Shown here: positions 1-10,904 of the stretch, piece by piece
How positions within the stretch are numbered: position 1 is the stretch's first letter
Layout of the letters: the number at the start of each line of letters is the position of its first letter
Assembly (NCBI RefSeq): GCF_030406045.1
Contig: NZ_CP128988.1
Span: 1,771,438 to 1,835,437, forward strand
Source of the DNA: Thiohalobacter sp. IOR34
GTDB lineage: Bacteria > Pseudomonadota > Gammaproteobacteria > Thiohalobacterales > Thiohalobacteraceae
Length of the DNA stretch: 64,000 bases
Reading direction: 5' to 3'
Made by a program: the position numbers and the translations under genes
Notes under the pieces: generated by a model
Database searches by the model: none
Seen by the model: only the letters and a program-made list of their open reading frames with translations
Told to the model about the DNA's origin: nothing

Positions 1-90
1 TGGACAATATCCGCGGGCGCGCATGATCGGCCAGCCTGCTTTGCCAGCTTCGCCCTGAGCATCGAATCCTTGGTGCAATATCCGGGCTAG
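1..90. repeat. Partial MITE-like repeat (subfamily II), cut by the window start
   Basis: The right end, GGTGCAATATCCGGGCTAG, matches the terminal inverted repeat of the element family described at 12853-13105, in the variant with GGTGC and CCGG. The inner part carries GCGCATGATCGG and CATCGAATCC, which recur in the diverged copies at 33156-33307 and 57791-57895. The left end lies at or beyond position 1, so length and orientation cannot be fixed. No coding sequence overlaps it. Confidence 0.6.
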
Positions 91-120
91 GTACAACCGG
101 TGGAAGGGTCTGAGCGCGAC

Positions 121-157
121 CGAAGGCGATTGGACGATGCCGCCGCAATCGCCTTCG
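121..157. repeat. Perfect 12-bp inverted repeat downstream of the CTERM gene
   Basis: CGAAGGCGATTG at 121-132 is exactly repeated in inverse as CAATCGCCTTCG at 146-157, with a 13-base loop. It lies just beyond the terminator at 163-197 on the minus strand. It could be a second, back-up hairpin for the upstream CTERM gene or the 3' end of an unrelated transcript. No T-run follows it on either strand. Confidence 0.5.
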
Positions 158-162
158 AAACG

Positions 163-197
163 AAAAAAACCGCCGACCGGTCAACCCGTTCGGCGGT
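163..197 (-). terminator. Intrinsic terminator of the PEP-CTERM gene
   Basis: On the minus strand ACCGCCGA and TCGGCGGT form an 8-bp stem (190-197 with 169-176), followed directly by seven T (163-169). It lies 36 bases beyond the stop of the gene at 233-898, which is the expected place for a rho-independent terminator. Confidence 0.8.
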
Positions 198-232
198 GTA
201 GGGTGGGGAGCCGCTGTAGCCGGCGCGGTCGC

Positions 233-898
233 TCAGCGGTGACGGCGGCTCAACAGCGGCAAGCCGGCCGCCAGCAGCCAGAAGGTGGCCGGCTCGGGAA
301 GGCGCTGCGGCGGCAGACCGCCAGGCCCGACCTTGCCCTTGATCCGGCTGCTGCTGAAATCGCTGGCAAAACTGCCGGCAAAAGTGGAATTCTCCAGCAA
401 CATGCTGACTGCGATACTGCTGTGGGCGAAATCACCGGCCAACGCCCCGCCGGTGGGGCTGAACAGGAAGTCCATGGCATCGATGGTAGCCGTGAGGTCG
501 AGGTAGCCGAATTTCAGGATCTCGCCGCTGAGCAGCATCCCGCTGTACTCGGGGGTGCCATCCCCATCCAGGTCCAGCCGACCCAGCAGTTCGAAGTCGT
601 TGCCGACACGCCCGCCGGTGACCTGCCCCATGTTGTCCAGCCGGAAACCCAGGGACAAGGCAGCCCCGGGGCCGAAGCGCACCGGGGTGCCGCCGAAGAC
701 CATGGCCAGAGGCGTACCGCTGGCCGTCAGCGACCCGCTGGCCGCATCGAAGTTCAGCCCCTCGCCCCGCAGGCTGCCGTAGATTGCGGTCGGCTCGCCC
801 GGCGAGACACCCAGCAGCGTCGCACCCACGGGTGCAGCCCACAGCCCCGCCGCCAGCAGGCCGGCCGTCAGAAAAGATCCCAGCCTTTGTCTGTTCAT
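233..898 (-). CDS. PEP-CTERM sorting-domain secreted protein
   Basis: 221 aa. The chosen start, MNRQRLGSF, follows the ribosome site GAGAAGGAC; an upstream in-frame ATG at 961 has no such site. The N-terminus is a signal peptide (Arg-rich start, then LTAGLLAAGLWAAPVGA). The C-terminus is LPEPATFWLLAAGLPLLSRR: a PEP motif, a hydrophobic stretch and a basic tail, the hallmark of exosortase substrates. The middle is Gly/Ser/Leu-rich, typical of extracellular or matrix-associated CTERM proteins, and has no domain I recognise. It is a diverged paralogue of the next gene: both share FGYxxL and a GGxLAxD block near the C-terminus. The family role is inferred to be export, then cleavage and surface attachment or release. 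The exosortase is not in this window. Confidence 0.85.
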   Translation of the reverse strand: MNRQRLGSFLTAGLLAAGLWAAPVGATLLGVSPGEPTAIYGSLRGEGLNFDAASGSLTASGTPLAMVFGGTPVRFGPGAALSLGFRLDNMGQVTGGRVGNDFELLGRLDLDGDGTPEYSGMLLSGEILKFGYLDLTATIDAMDFLFSPTGGALAGDFAHSSIAVSMLLENSTFAGSFASDFSSSRIKGKVGPGGLPPQRLPEPATFWLLAAGLPLLSRRHR

Positions 899-989
899 GT
901 CCTTCTCCCTGGACCCATGCACATCGCTAGCCATCACAGTTCTCGTTTCGGTCACGGTCAACCCGTGCCGCCCTTGGGTGTTGAAAAAT

Positions 990-1601
990 TCAGCCTGCCG
1001 AACGTCGCATCACGCCAACCAGTCCCAGCAGACCGGAGCCGAACAGCCACAGGGCCGCCGGCACCGGCACCACCATCTTGGTATCGCCCATCATGCCGTT
1101 GATCGCGAAATCTTGGCTGAAATCCCCGCTGAAACCCTGCGCCAGGCCGCCGAGGATCATGCCCGCCCGGCTGCCATAGTCACTGGCCAGGGTACCGCCA
1201 TCCACGTTGAGCAGAAACTCGAAGGTGGCGAAGCCCTCAAGCGTGGCATAGCCGAAATCCAGCAGCGTACCGCTCAGCAGCGTCGTGCCGTCACCGCTGA
1301 TGCTGAAGCTGCCGCCGCTCAGGCTGCCGCTGGCATCGACGGTCGCGCTCAGACTCAGGCCGGGATTGCTGATCGCGGTGAACGCCGTGCCATCCTGACT
1401 GTAATCCATCAGCAAGGTCACCGACGGCTGCACGCTCAGGCTGCCGGTCGCCGCGGTATAGCTGACGTCCAGATCATTGGCCTGGATATCCGGCCAGCTG
1501 GTGACGAGATTCAGGGGCGCCGCCTGGGCGCCAGCGGTCAGGCACAGGAGGGCCAGCCCGCCCAACCATGCCAGGATGATGTTTCCTTTGGTTCGATTCA
1601 T
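990..1601 (-). CDS. VPxPA-type CTERM sorting-domain secreted protein
   Basis: 203 aa. The start MNRTKG follows a GGGGGAG ribosome site; a longer frame to 1670 lacks one and would cover the -10 box. The signal peptide contains LGGLALLCLTAGAQA. The C-terminus, VPVPAALWLFGSGLLGLVG then MRRSAG, fits the VPLPA-CTERM variant of the exosortase sorting signal rather than PEP. The body resembles the downstream gene at 233-898 (SGTLLDFGYATL and GGTLASDYG against SGEILKFGYLDL and GGALAGDFA), so the two are a tandem duplicate pair. They differ in sorting motif. The substrate and function of the body are unknown. Confidence 0.82.
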   Translation of the reverse strand: MNRTKGNIILAWLGGLALLCLTAGAQAAPLNLVTSWPDIQANDLDVSYTAATGSLSVQPSVTLLMDYSQDGTAFTAISNPGLSLSATVDASGSLSGGSFSISGDGTTLLSGTLLDFGYATLEGFATFEFLLNVDGGTLASDYGSRAGMILGGLAQGFSGDFSQDFAINGMMGDTKMVVPVPAALWLFGSGLLGLVGVMRRSAG

Positions 1602-1925
1602 TTTTGATGACTCCCCCGCGCTCCATGCCTTGGATGGAGCGGAATTATAGTGCATGCGCCTTGCTGCCAAGCAATTTGTCTGCCAGTCGTGGGCTCTGCT
1701 TTAGTAACAATGAGTTATGAAGCGGATGAAAAAAGACCGAAGACCATTCTGTAAACCTGCCCGACAGATTTGCTGCAGGTTGCGCTCCAATCTCGTTGAA
1801 AAACACCAGATATCCAGCATATCTGTATGAATTATCTTGATTTCTCCTGCCCATAGACACAACCAAGCCTGGCAACCGGGTGTCAAAATCCCTGACAACC
1901 CCTCTGGCGCCAGGCGATCAACCGT
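1602..1925. other. Intergenic region upstream of the CTERM pair
   Basis: 324 bases between the end of the peptide-transporter ATPase and the start of the CTERM gene. It is more AT-rich than its surroundings and holds the -10 box at 1644-1649. Short open frames here lack ribosome sites and family features. I see no other structure. Confidence 0.6.
1644..1670 (-). promoter_or_regulatory. Probable sigma-70 promoter of the CTERM gene pair
   Basis: On the minus strand a perfect TATAAT (1649-1644) lies about 42 bases upstream of the ATG at 1601. The best -35 match is TTGGCA (1670-1665), with a short 15-base spacer. The -10 is convincing; the -35 is weak, so an activator may be needed. Confidence 0.5.
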
Positions 1926-3938
1926 TCAACGACGCTGCAGAAGGCATTTCACCCAGTGCCCGTCACCCACGGACACCGCTTCCGGATACTCGCGGCTGCA
2001 GGCCTCGGTGGCCCGGGGGCAGCGTGGGTGGAAATGACAACCGGGCGGCGGCTCGACCGGCGAGGGCAGGTCCCCCTGCAGACGAATGATCTCACGCTGG
2101 CCGTCGGCATCGAGCCGGGGAACGGCCGACAGCAGGGCCTCGGTATAGGGATGGGCCGGGCGGTTCAGCACCGCCTCCACCGGCCCCTCCTCGACGATCC
2201 GCCCCAGGTACATCACCGCCACCCGGTCGGCAAGATAGGCCACCACCGACAGGTTGTGGGTGATGAACAGATAGGACAGCCCCAGATCGTTCTGCAGCTG
2301 CTTGAGCAGGTTGAGGATCTGCGCCTGCACCGAGACGTCGAGGGCGCTGGTCGGCTCGTCGCAGACCACCAGTTGCGGATCGACTGCCAGGGCACGGGCG
2401 ATGCAGATGCGCTGTCGCTGACCACCGGAGAACTCGTGCGGATAGCGGCTGATCTGCCCCGGACGCAGCCCGACCTGCTCCAGCAGCTGCGCCACCCGCG
2501 CCCGGCGGGCGGCGCGGTCACCGCCGATGCCCTGGGCCAGCATGCCCTCCTCGATGATGTCGCCGATCATCATCCGCGGATTCATGGACGAGAAGGGATC
2601 CTGAAAGATGATCTGGAAATCGCGCCGGCGGCGACGCAGCGCCTTGCCGCGCAGCCGGGTCAGCTCGACATCCGCGAAGCGCACGCTGCCCGCCGTGGGA
2701 CGGATCAGCTGGAGGATGGCCTTGCCCACCGTGGTCTTGCCGCAACCGGACTCGCCGACCAGCGCCAGGGTCTGGCCGGCAGCGATCTGCAGATCGACGC
2801 CATCGACCGCGTGGACCTGGCCCACCACCCGCTTGAAGACACCCTTGTGAATCGGGAAGTGCACCTTGAGCCCCTCGACCTGCAACAGGGGGGCGCCCGC
2901 CGCCGGCGCCGTCCCCGTCTGCCGCGGCGCCTCGACCGTCCTGGCCGCGGCCGCCGGGGGCGAGAGTTCCGGATCGTACAGATGACAACGCACCTCGTGT
3001 CCCGGTGTCGGCTCGAACCAACCCGGCAGTCGCTCGCGGCAGGGCGGCCAGGCCCGGTCGCAGCGTGGCGCGAATCGGCAGTGATCGAAGATCTGGTCGA
3101 GGGGCGGCACCGTGCCCGGAATCTGGGTCAATGGCCGGTCGCGCTTGCTCATGTCGGGCAGGGCCTCGAACAACTTGCGGCTGTATGGGTGGCGGGGTTC
3201 GCGGAAGAAGTCGGCGCAGGGCGCCTGCTCGACGATCTGCCCGGCATACATCACCGCCAGGCGGTCGACCCGGTCCGCCACCACACCCAGGTCATGGGTG
3301 ATCAGCAGCATGGCCATGCCGGTGTCCTGCTGCAGACGCTGCAGCAGTTCCAGCACCTGTGCCTGGATGGTCACGTCCAGTGCCGTGGTCGGCTCGTCGG
3401 CGATCAGCAGGTCGGGCTCGCCGGCCAGGGCAATGGCGATCATCACCCGCTGTTTCATGCCGCCCGACAGCTGGTGGGGATACTCTCCGGCCCGGCGGGC
3501 CGGGTCGGGAATGCCGACCGCATCGAGCAGCTCGAGGATCCGCCCCCGCTGTGCCGCGCCGGACAGGCCCCGGTGCCGGGCCAGGGTCTCGCCGATCTGC
3601 TGGCCAACGGTCAGCACCGGGTTGAGCGAGGTCATCGGCTCCTGGAAGATCATCGCGATGCGGCCACCGCGCACCCCGCGCATGGCCATCTCCGGCAACC
3701 CCAGCAGATCCTCGCCCTCCAGCTCGACACGGCCGCCGACGATGCGCCCGGCCGGTTCCGGCAACAGGCGCATGATGGATAGCGCGGTCATCGACTTGCC
3801 GCAACCGGATTCCCCGAGCAGGGCGAAGGTCTCGCCGCGGTGGATCTCGAAACTGACATCATCCACGGCGCGAATGGCAGACGGTCCCTCGCCGAGCTGC
3901 ATGCTGAGATTGCTGACGGTCAATAGCGGTCGGGTCAT
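1926..3938 (-). CDS. Peptide ABC transporter ATPase, fused OppD-OppF type
   Basis: 670 aa with two complete nucleotide-binding domains in one chain. The first has Walker A GESGCGKS (residues 42-49), signature LSGGMKQR and Walker [13 protein letters not shown]. The second, in the C-terminal half, has GESGCGKTT, signature FSGGQRQR and [12 protein letters not shown]. Each domain is followed by an oligopeptide-ABC C-terminal extension with clustered cysteines ([14 protein letters not shown] and [14 protein letters not shown]), seen in Dpp/Opp ATPases. It is the last gene of a four-gene operon (substrate-binding protein, DppB-like, DppC-like, ATPase), 52 bases behind the permease. It should power uptake of peptides or related solutes at the inner membrane. 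YejF has the same fused design, but the permeases here are not close to YejB/YejE by eye, so no symbol is given. Confidence 0.9.
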   Translation of the reverse strand: MTRPLLTVSNLSMQLGEGPSAIRAVDDVSFEIHRGETFALLGESGCGKSMTALSIMRLLPEPAGRIVGGRVELEGEDLLGLPEMAMRGVRGGRIAMIFQEPMTSLNPVLTVGQQIGETLARHRGLSGAAQRGRILELLDAVGIPDPARRAGEYPHQLSGGMKQRVMIAIALAGEPDLLIADEPTTALDVTIQAQVLELLQRLQQDTGMAMLLITHDLGVVADRVDRLAVMYAGQIVEQAPCADFFREPRHPYSRKLFEALPDMSKRDRPLTQIPGTVPPLDQIFDHCRFAPRCDRAWPPCRERLPGWFEPTPGHEVRCHLYDPELSPPAAAARTVEAPRQTGTAPAAGAPLLQVEGLKVHFPIHKGVFKRVVGQVHAVDGVDLQIAAGQTLALVGESGCGKTTVGKAILQLIRPTAGSVRFADVELTRLRGKALRRRRRDFQIIFQDPFSSMNPRMMIGDIIEEGMLAQGIGGDRAARRARVAQLLEQVGLRPGQISRYPHEFSGGQRQRICIARALAVDPQLVVCDEPTSALDVSVQAQILNLLKQLQNDLGLSYLFITHNLSVVAYLADRVAVMYLGRIVEEGPVEAVLNRPAHPYTEALLSAVPRLDADGQREIIRLQGDLPSPVEPPPGCHFHPRCPRATEACSREYPEAVSVGDGHWVKCLLQRR

Positions 3939-3990
3939 GACGGGAGGCTTTCCGCGGTTTTGGGTTGGACAGGGAATCCGGCCATGGCGT

Positions 3991-5397
3991 TCACCGTCGC
4001 CTCAGCCGTGGATCGAAGGCATCACGCACCGCATCCGCCAGCAGATTCGCCGCCAGCACCAGAGTGAACATGAACAGGAAGGCGGCACACAGCGACCACC
4101 AGACCAAGGGGTCGCGGGCCATCTCCAGGCGTGCCCGGTTGATCATGTTGCCCCAGCTGGTCATGGTCGGATCGACACCGACACCGACGTAGGACAACAC
4201 TGCCTCGGCCAGCACCAGACCGCTGAAGTCGAGCACCACCGAGATCAGCACGATATGCATGACGTTGGGCAGGATGTGGCGCAGGATGATGCCGAGGTGG
4301 GAGACACCGAAGGCCTGCGCGGCCTGGATGTAGTCCACCTCGCGCAGCTTGAAGGCCTCGCCCCGCAGCAGGCGACACAGCCCGGTCCAGCTGGTCACGC
4401 CGAGGATCAGGCAGAGGAACAGCAGCCGCAGGTCGGCGCGCTCGGCCATGGTCTCGAACAGCTCCGGGTGGCTGCCCATGTAGACCTGGAGAATGAGGAT
4501 GGCGGCGGCGATCAACAGCACGCCGGGGATGGAGTTGAGGGTGGTGTAGATGTACTGGATGACATCGTCCACCCAGCCGCGGAAATAGCCGGCCATGATG
4601 CCGAGCAGGATGGCGAAGGGCAGCATCACCAGGGTAGTCAGGGTGCCGATCAGCAGCCCGGTACGGATGCTCTTCAGCGATTGGTAGAAGACGTCCTCGC
4701 CAACCTTGTCGGTACCGAGGATGTGATAGGCAGCGGCGAAGTTCCAGGCGAACAACAGACAGAACAGCAGGACCGCACTGGTGACCAGGAACACCCGCCA
4801 CGGCAGTCCGGCCTCGCCGCGCAGGATACGGCGCGCCATGCAAAGCGGGCTGGCCCGGTGGCGCCGTGCCAGCCAGACGCTGAGCAGAGCGAGCAGCAGG
4901 ACCACGGCGATCAGGGTCTCACCCAGGGTGAGCAGCAGGCGGGCACGGATGTCGGCGGCGCGCTGCGCGGGATCCGCCAGATGGGCCCCGCCATAACGCA
5001 GCCGGGGGTAACCGCGGCGCTGGCTGCCGTCCGGCAGCTCGATGGTCTCCTTGGTATACAGATGGGTGGCGAAAGGGGCCGAGTAGCTCTTCTCCACCTG
5101 GCTGCGCAGCGGGCCGGTGGCCAGATCGAGCAGACTCAGCACCTCGCCCGAGTAGTGCAGCTCGCCACCCTTGCCCCGCTCCGGCAGCGGCAGGCGGAAA
5201 TGCACCGAGTCGAGCAGGCCGATCAGCACGTAGGCCAGCACCACCACCAGGGAGGCCATGCCCATCCGGCTGCCAATCACCCCCAGCCAGGGATCGTGCA
5301 GATGGCGCCGGCCCCGGGCATACCAGACGAAGGCGGCCACCACTGCCAGCAGCAGGAACACCAGGGCATCGGTCCAGAGGATCACCGGCCGGATCAT
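3991..5397 (-). CDS. DppC-like peptide ABC transporter permease with extended N-terminus
   Basis: 468 aa, against roughly 300-340 for usual DppC/OppC proteins. The C-terminal 250 residues are a standard BPD-transport domain: [20 protein letters not shown], then the EAA loop around [20 protein letters not shown], ending [12 protein letters not shown]. Ahead of it lie two hydrophobic segments (residues 9-27 and 47-65), a polar stretch of about 90 residues with a charged [13 protein letters not shown] region, and two more hydrophobic segments. This gives one or two more membrane passes than usual. It overlaps the upstream permease by four bases (ATGA), implying translational coupling. Confidence 0.88.
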   Translation of the reverse strand: MIRPVILWTDALVFLLLAVVAAFVWYARGRRHLHDPWLGVIGSRMGMASLVVVLAYVLIGLLDSVHFRLPLPERGKGGELHYSGEVLSLLDLATGPLRSQVEKSYSAPFATHLYTKETIELPDGSQRRGYPRLRYGGAHLADPAQRAADIRARLLLTLGETLIAVVLLLALLSVWLARRHRASPLCMARRILRGEAGLPWRVFLVTSAVLLFCLLFAWNFAAAYHILGTDKVGEDVFYQSLKSIRTGLLIGTLTTLVMLPFAILLGIMAGYFRGWVDDVIQYIYTTLNSIPGVLLIAAAILILQVYMGSHPELFETMAERADLRLLFLCLILGVTSWTGLCRLLRGEAFKLREVDYIQAAQAFGVSHLGIILRHILPNVMHIVLISVVLDFSGLVLAEAVLSYVGVGVDPTMTSWGNMINRARLEMARDPLVWWSLCAAFLFMFTLVLAANLLADAVRDAFDPRLRRR

Positions 5398-6371
5398 GAC
5401 AGCCGTACCCGCGGATCGACCAGGGTGTAGGAGAGATCGGTGAGGATCAGCCCCAGGATGTACAGCACCGAGCCGAGGAACACCATGGCACGGACGATGG
5501 CGAAATCCTGGGCGGCGATGGCATCGATGGTATAGCTGCCGAGGCCGGGAATGCCGAAGAAGGACTCCAGGATCAGGCTGCCCATGAACAGCAGCGGCAA
5601 CACCACCACCGCCCCGGTGAGTATCGGGATCAGGGCGTTCTTCAGCACATGGCGGAACAGAACCCGCGGTTCGTCCAGACCCTTGGCACGGGCGGTACGC
5701 ACATAGTCCTTGCCGATCTCCTCGAGGAAGATGGTGCGATACCAGCGCGAGCCGGAGCCGATCCCCGAGACGATGCCGATCAGCACCGGCAGGAGGATGA
5801 ACTTCAGTGCCAGCCAGCCGGTGTCGTAGCCGGAAATGGGCACCAGCCTGAGCAGCTTGCCCATCAGATACTGGCCGCCAATGATGTAGAACAGGCTGGA
5901 GACGGACATCAGGACCACCAGCAGCACCACGGCACCGAGATCCAGATAGCTACCACGGAAGAAGACGATCAGCATGGCAAAGCTGATGTTGACCAGCAGA
6001 CCGATAACAAAGGTCGGCAAGGCGATGGCCAGGCTCGGCCACATACGCTGGCTGATGTCGTAGGCGATGTCACGGCCGCTGTCGGAGCGGCCGAAGTCGA
6101 AGGCGAAGAGCCTCACCGACTTGTCGAAGAAGATGGTGTCGGTGAGGCTGTCCAGGCCCTCGGCCCCGGCGTTGTAGAACAGCGGCCGGTCATAGCCATG
6201 GTCGCGCTTCCAGCTCTCGATCGCCTCGGGGGTGACGCGCTTCACGCCCAGATGCAGGCGCGCCATGTTGTCCGGTGTGTTGACCACGAAGAACAGGGCG
6301 AAGGTCAGCAGGTTGACCCCGATCAGGATCGGCAGGGCATAGAGCACGCGGCGCAGCAGATAGGCGAACAT
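5394..6371 (-). CDS. DppB-like peptide ABC transporter permease
   Basis: 325 aa. The start [16 protein letters not shown] shares its A with the stop codon of the upstream binding-protein gene (TGATG). The N-terminal membrane segment and the later EAA loop ([20 protein letters not shown], then LKNALIP) are classic for this family, and the C-terminus [16 protein letters not shown] matches DppB/OppB ends. About six membrane helices are visible. A periplasmic insert between helices 1 and 2 ([20 protein letters not shown]) resembles the canonical spacer. The same frame is open further upstream to 6950, but that part lies antisense-free within the preceding gene in another frame and is not real coding sequence. 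Confidence 0.92.
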   Translation of the reverse strand: MFAYLLRRVLYALPILIGVNLLTFALFFVVNTPDNMARLHLGVKRVTPEAIESWKRDHGYDRPLFYNAGAEGLDSLTDTIFFDKSVRLFAFDFGRSDSGRDIAYDISQRMWPSLAIALPTFVIGLLVNISFAMLIVFFRGSYLDLGAVVLLVVLMSVSSLFYIIGGQYLMGKLLRLVPISGYDTGWLALKFILLPVLIGIVSGIGSGSRWYRTIFLEEIGKDYVRTARAKGLDEPRVLFRHVLKNALIPILTGAVVVLPLLFMGSLILESFFGIPGLGSYTIDAIAAQDFAIVRAMVFLGSVLYILGLILTDLSYTLVDPRVRLS

Positions 6372-8590
6372 CAGCCCTGCCCTCCCCGTGCCGACATGCG
6401 TTCGCGACGCCGGTAGCTGTACAGCGCCGGCAGCACCAGGGCGATCAGCAGCAGGGCACCGAGCAGCAGCGGCCAACGCACCGGCTGGTTCCACTCGGCA
6501 CGCTTCGCGGCCCGCAGGTCGACCAGAACCCGCCGGTACTTCAGGGTGTTGCGCGCCATCAGGTTGGGCTTGGCGTTCAGGTACCAGGCATGGTGGAGAC
6601 TGAACTGCTTGGGGAAGACACCCCACAGCCAGGGGCCGTCGCGGCGCAGGATCTCCAGCATCTCGTCGATCACCGCCTGCCGCTCCGGCCCGTTGGGCAT
6701 ATCCTTCATGCGCAGGAACAGGCGGTCGAAGTCCGGGTTGCTGTAGTTGGCTGCGTTCTCCCCGCCGTGCTCGGCCTTGCCGTTCTCGCCATAGAGCAGG
6801 AACAGGAAGTTCTCCGGATCCGGATAGTCGGCGTTCCAGCCCCACTGGAAGATCTGCGCCCTGCCCTTGCGCATCTTGTCCTGGAAGCGGTTGTAGTCGG
6901 TGGCACGCACCACCAGCTGGATGTTCAGCTTGGCGAACTGCTTGCGCCACCAGTCGAGGCGTGCCTTGTCGTCCGGACCGCTGCCGGTGGTGTCGAAATA
7001 GAGCACCAGCGGCCGGCCGCTCTTCGCGTCCCGACCGTCCGGATAGCCGGCCTCGGCCAGCAGCCGGCGAGCCTCGGCCAGCGGCTTGCGCCGCGCCCGA
7101 CCATCGACCCAGTCGTAGACATAGCGGTTGAGGCCGGCCTCGCCCCCGCGATGGCCGAAGATGCCGGGCGGCAGTGGCCCCTGGGCTGCCACCCCACGAC
7201 CGTTCATGAAGATGGAGATGTATTCCTCGTAGTCGGCGACGATGGCGATTGCCCGGCGCAGCTTGCGGGCCCGCTCGCTGTCGCCGCCGACCACCGGATC
7301 GAGCATATTGAAACCGAGATAGAAGACCGAGGCCGAGACCGCGGTATTGAGCGCGATACCCTTGGCGCGCATCGCCTCGCTGAGGCCGATCTCCCCACCG
7401 GCGCCGACCGAGATCGCCTGGTCGAAGCTGTCGGAAGAGAGCCCCGAGCTGTCGTAATAGCCCTGCAGGAACTTGTTCCAGTAGGGGATGTCCTCCTTCT
7501 CCAGGCTGAACACCACCTTGTCGATGAAGGGGATGGGCTTGCCGGCATCGTCCAGATAGCCGGCCTCGCGGTCGCCCGGCTCTCCCTCGCCGGGGTAGGT
7601 CTCGCCACGGAAGTTCGGATTGCGTTCCAGCACCATGCGCAGGTTGGGATTGTTCATGGTCAACATGTAGGGGCCGGTGCCGACCGGGTACCAGTCAAGG
7701 GTGATGTTGCGCTCGGCCATGCCGGGCTGGGTATAGAAGCGCTCCGCCTCCCAGGGTACCGGGGCGAAAAAGGGCATCGCCAGCCAGTAGCGGAACTGCG
7801 GATACTTGCCGCGGATCAGGACCCGGTAACGATAGCGGTCCAGCACCTCGGCCCCCTCAAGCGGCAGGGCATCGAGATCGAGATAGACCGGGTCCTCGCC
7901 AGCGGCCCGCCGCTGCCGGTACAGGGCCTCCAGCCGCTTGGCATAATCGTCAAGCCCGACGATGTAGTCGCTCATCAGGCCGAGGATCGGCGAGTGCAGT
8001 CGTGGATGGGCGAGGCGCTTGATCTGATAGACGAAGTCGGCCGCCACCAGCTCGCGGCTGCCCTGCTCGGGAAAATCGGCCAGGCGATGCACCCCCTCCA
8101 GGCGGACGGGATCGAGCCGGTGATAGAGGTAGCGACCGTCGGCATCGCGGGCAAAGGCGGGATGGGGCTGGTAATGGATCCCGGGACGGATGCGGATCTC
8201 GTAGACACTGTAGGCGATCCGCTCGACCGCGGCATCAGCGGGCAGGCGCCGGCCGGTGGCATCGAGATAGTAGGGCTCGGGTACCGACTCGGCGGAACGC
8301 GGAATCAGCTCGTAGGGGCGCTTCAGGTAATGGTACTGCAGCGGAGGCTCGTAGATCTGCTCGATGAACAGGGCCTCGTTGGAACTGTAGGAGCGGGCCG
8401 GATCGAGGTGCTTGGGGCGTTCGCTGAAGGAGGCATAGAGGATGTTCCGGTACTGCTCGGCCGCCCGATAGGGACTGTTCCAGGGCTGACCGTCGCAGCC
8501 ACCCAGCAGGGCCGGCGACAGCAGCAACAGGGCGCGCAGCATCCACCGCCACCGGCCCCAGCGATCCCCCCTCCTCTGCTGCCTCTCCAT
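6371..8590 (-). CDS. Peptide ABC transporter substrate-binding lipoprotein with C-terminal membrane anchor
   Basis: 739 aa, family 5 solute-binding protein (OppA/DppA type). The signal peptide ends in the lipobox LLGGC, with Cys at about residue 32. Family signatures include the early [20 protein letters not shown] segment and the later [20 protein letters not shown] and [17 protein letters not shown]. It is longer than typical family members (about 530-600 aa). Unusually, residues 710-728 ([19 protein letters not shown]) form a membrane helix followed by RRRERM, so the protein looks anchored at both ends. First gene of the transporter operon. The start is uncertain: an internal ATG 48 bases on gives a shorter basic N-terminus. 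Confidence 0.88.
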   Translation of the reverse strand: MERQQRRGDRWGRWRWMLRALLLLSPALLGGCDGQPWNSPYRAAEQYRNILYASFSERPKHLDPARSYSSNEALFIEQIYEPPLQYHYLKRPYELIPRSAESVPEPYYLDATGRRLPADAAVERIAYSVYEIRIRPGIHYQPHPAFARDADGRYLYHRLDPVRLEGVHRLADFPEQGSRELVAADFVYQIKRLAHPRLHSPILGLMSDYIVGLDDYAKRLEALYRQRRAAGEDPVYLDLDALPLEGAEVLDRYRYRVLIRGKYPQFRYWLAMPFFAPVPWEAERFYTQPGMAERNITLDWYPVGTGPYMLTMNNPNLRMVLERNPNFRGETYPGEGEPGDREAGYLDDAGKPIPFIDKVVFSLEKEDIPYWNKFLQGYYDSSGLSSDSFDQAISVGAGGEIGLSEAMRAKGIALNTAVSASVFYLGFNMLDPVVGGDSERARKLRRAIAIVADYEEYISIFMNGRGVAAQGPLPPGIFGHRGGEAGLNRYVYDWVDGRARRKPLAEARRLLAEAGYPDGRDAKSGRPLVLYFDTTGSGPDDKARLDWWRKQFAKLNIQLVVRATDYNRFQDKMRKGRAQIFQWGWNADYPDPENFLFLLYGENGKAEHGGENAANYSNPDFDRLFLRMKDMPNGPERQAVIDEMLEILRRDGPWLWGVFPKQFSLHHAWYLNAKPNLMARNTLKYRRVLVDLRAAKRAEWNQPVRWPLLLGALLLIALVLPALYSYRRRERMSARGGQG

Positions 8591-8598
8591 GGCCGTCG

Positions 8599-8604
8599 AT
8601 TATA
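8599..8604 (-). promoter_or_regulatory. Perfect -10 box just upstream of the transporter operon
   Basis: TATAAT on the minus strand ends eight bases before the ATG at 8590, with no ribosome site between. Transcription from it would start at or within two or three bases of the start codon, giving a nearly leaderless mRNA. No good -35 is visible. If the true start is the internal ATG at 8542, the leader would be about 50 bases. Confidence 0.4.
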
Positions 8605-8717
8605 TAGGCGGCAGCGGCGGGATTCCCATGTTTTTCACCTCATTGCGGCTTCCCGCCGGGCCGCTTTTCGGGTACCTTACGGCCCAGTCGCAGGCCACCA
8701 TCGAGAAGGACACTACC

Positions 8718-9515
8718 ATGGGATTTCTAGCCGGCAAGCGGGCCCTGATCGTCGGACTCGCCAGCAACCGTTCCATCGCCTGGGGCATCGCCCGGGCCAT
8801 GCACCGTGAGGGCGCGGAACTTGCCTTCACCTACCAGAACGACAAGCTCAAGGGACGGGTCGAAAAGATGGCCGCCGAACTCGGCTCGGACATCTGCCTG
8901 CCCTGCGACGTCGCCAGCGACGCCGAGATCGAGGCGGTGTTCGAGAACTTGGGGACACGCTGGGACGGCCTGGACATCATCGTCCATTCGGTAGCCTTCG
9001 CCCCGCGTTCGGCGCTGGAGGGCAGCTACATCGACAGCGTGAGCCGTGAGAACTTCGCCATCGCCCACGACATCAGCTCCTACAGCTTCGCCGCCCTGGC
9101 CAAGGCCGGGCGTGAGATGATGGCCGGCCGCAACGGCGCCCTGCTGACCCTCAGCTACCTGGGCGCGGAACGCGCCCTGCCCAACTACAACGTGATGGGC
9201 GTGGCCAAGGCCAGCCTGGAAGCCAACGTGCGCTACCTGGCCTACAGCCTCGGTCCCGAGGGCACCCGGGTCAATGCCGTCTCCGCCGGCCCCATCCGCA
9301 CCCTGGCCGCCTCTGGCATCGCCAACTTCCGCAAGCTGCTGGACTATGCCGAGCAGAACTCGCCGCTCAGGCGCAACGTCAGCATCGACGACGTCGGCAA
9401 TACCGCCGCCTTCCTCTGTTCCGACCTGGCAGCCGGCATCACCGGCGAGATCACCTACGTCGACGCCGGCTACAACATCACCGGCGGGGCACCCCAATTC
9501 GACGACGATCAATAG
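8718..9515 (+). CDS. fabI: Enoyl-ACP reductase (NADH)
   Basis: 265 aa, the same size as E. coli FabI (262). It reduces the enoyl-ACP double bond in the last step of each fatty-acid elongation cycle, in the cytoplasm. The divergent short-chain dehydrogenase features are clear: the N-terminal [12 protein letters not shown] nucleotide-binding loop, and the catalytic pair Tyr157 and Lys164 in YNVMGVAK, with Tyr147 in [14 protein letters not shown]. The ATG at 8718 follows AGAAGGA; an open frame upstream to 8589 has no homology. It is divergent from the peptide transporter and convergent with the symporter. Its TAG stop abuts the 9-mer-arm repeat. Confidence 0.97.
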   Translation: MGFLAGKRALIVGLASNRSIAWGIARAMHREGAELAFTYQNDKLKGRVEKMAAELGSDICLPCDVASDAEIEAVFENLGTRWDGLDIIVHSVAFAPRSALEGSYIDSVSRENFAIAHDISSYSFAALAKAGREMMAGRNGALLTLSYLGAERALPNYNVMGVAKASLEANVRYLAYSLGPEGTRVNAVSAGPIRTLAASGIANFRKLLDYAEQNSPLRRNVSIDDVGNTAAFLCSDLAAGITGEITYVDAGYNITGGAPQFDDDQ

Positions 9516-9604
9516 CCACGAAATCCACGAAACCCACGAAAATTCTTTCGGGTGTTACGGCGCCACGCGGAACGCCGTAACGATCTTTTTCGTGGCTTTC
9601 GTGG

Positions 9605-9605
<1 letters not shown>
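9515..9605. repeat. Hairpin repeat with tandem CCACGAAAY arms (copy 1)
   Basis: The left arm is three tandem 9-mers (CCACGAAAT, CCACGAAAC, CCACGAAAA) and the right arm is the inverse, TTTCGTGG units. The middle holds a second inverted repeat, GTTACGGCG with CGCCGTAAC. It fills the whole gap between the convergent fabI and symporter genes, and its right end runs into the TGA stop of the symporter. It may act as a two-way terminator here, with T-rich sequence inside the right arm. Confidence 0.8.
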
Positions 9606-10894
<1,289 letters not shown>

Positions 10895-10904
10895 CTGCAG
10901 CCGC

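Noticed and set aside
1645-1875. 76-codon minus-strand open frame between the CTERM gene and the transporter ATPase
   Set aside because: No ribosome site, no recognisable features, and it overlaps the -10 box of the CTERM gene.
3112-5430. Long plus-strand open frame opposite the peptide transporter genes
   Set aside because: It lies antisense to two clear ABC transporter genes, is rich in Gln, His and Arg, and has no family motif. High GC content opens such frames; the same holds for 1956-3782 and 6590-8809.
5394-6950. A 518-codon version of the DppB-like permease
   Set aside because: The first 193 codons overlap the binding-protein gene in another frame and are low-complexity; the ATG at 6371, overlapping the upstream stop, gives the normal permease N-terminus.
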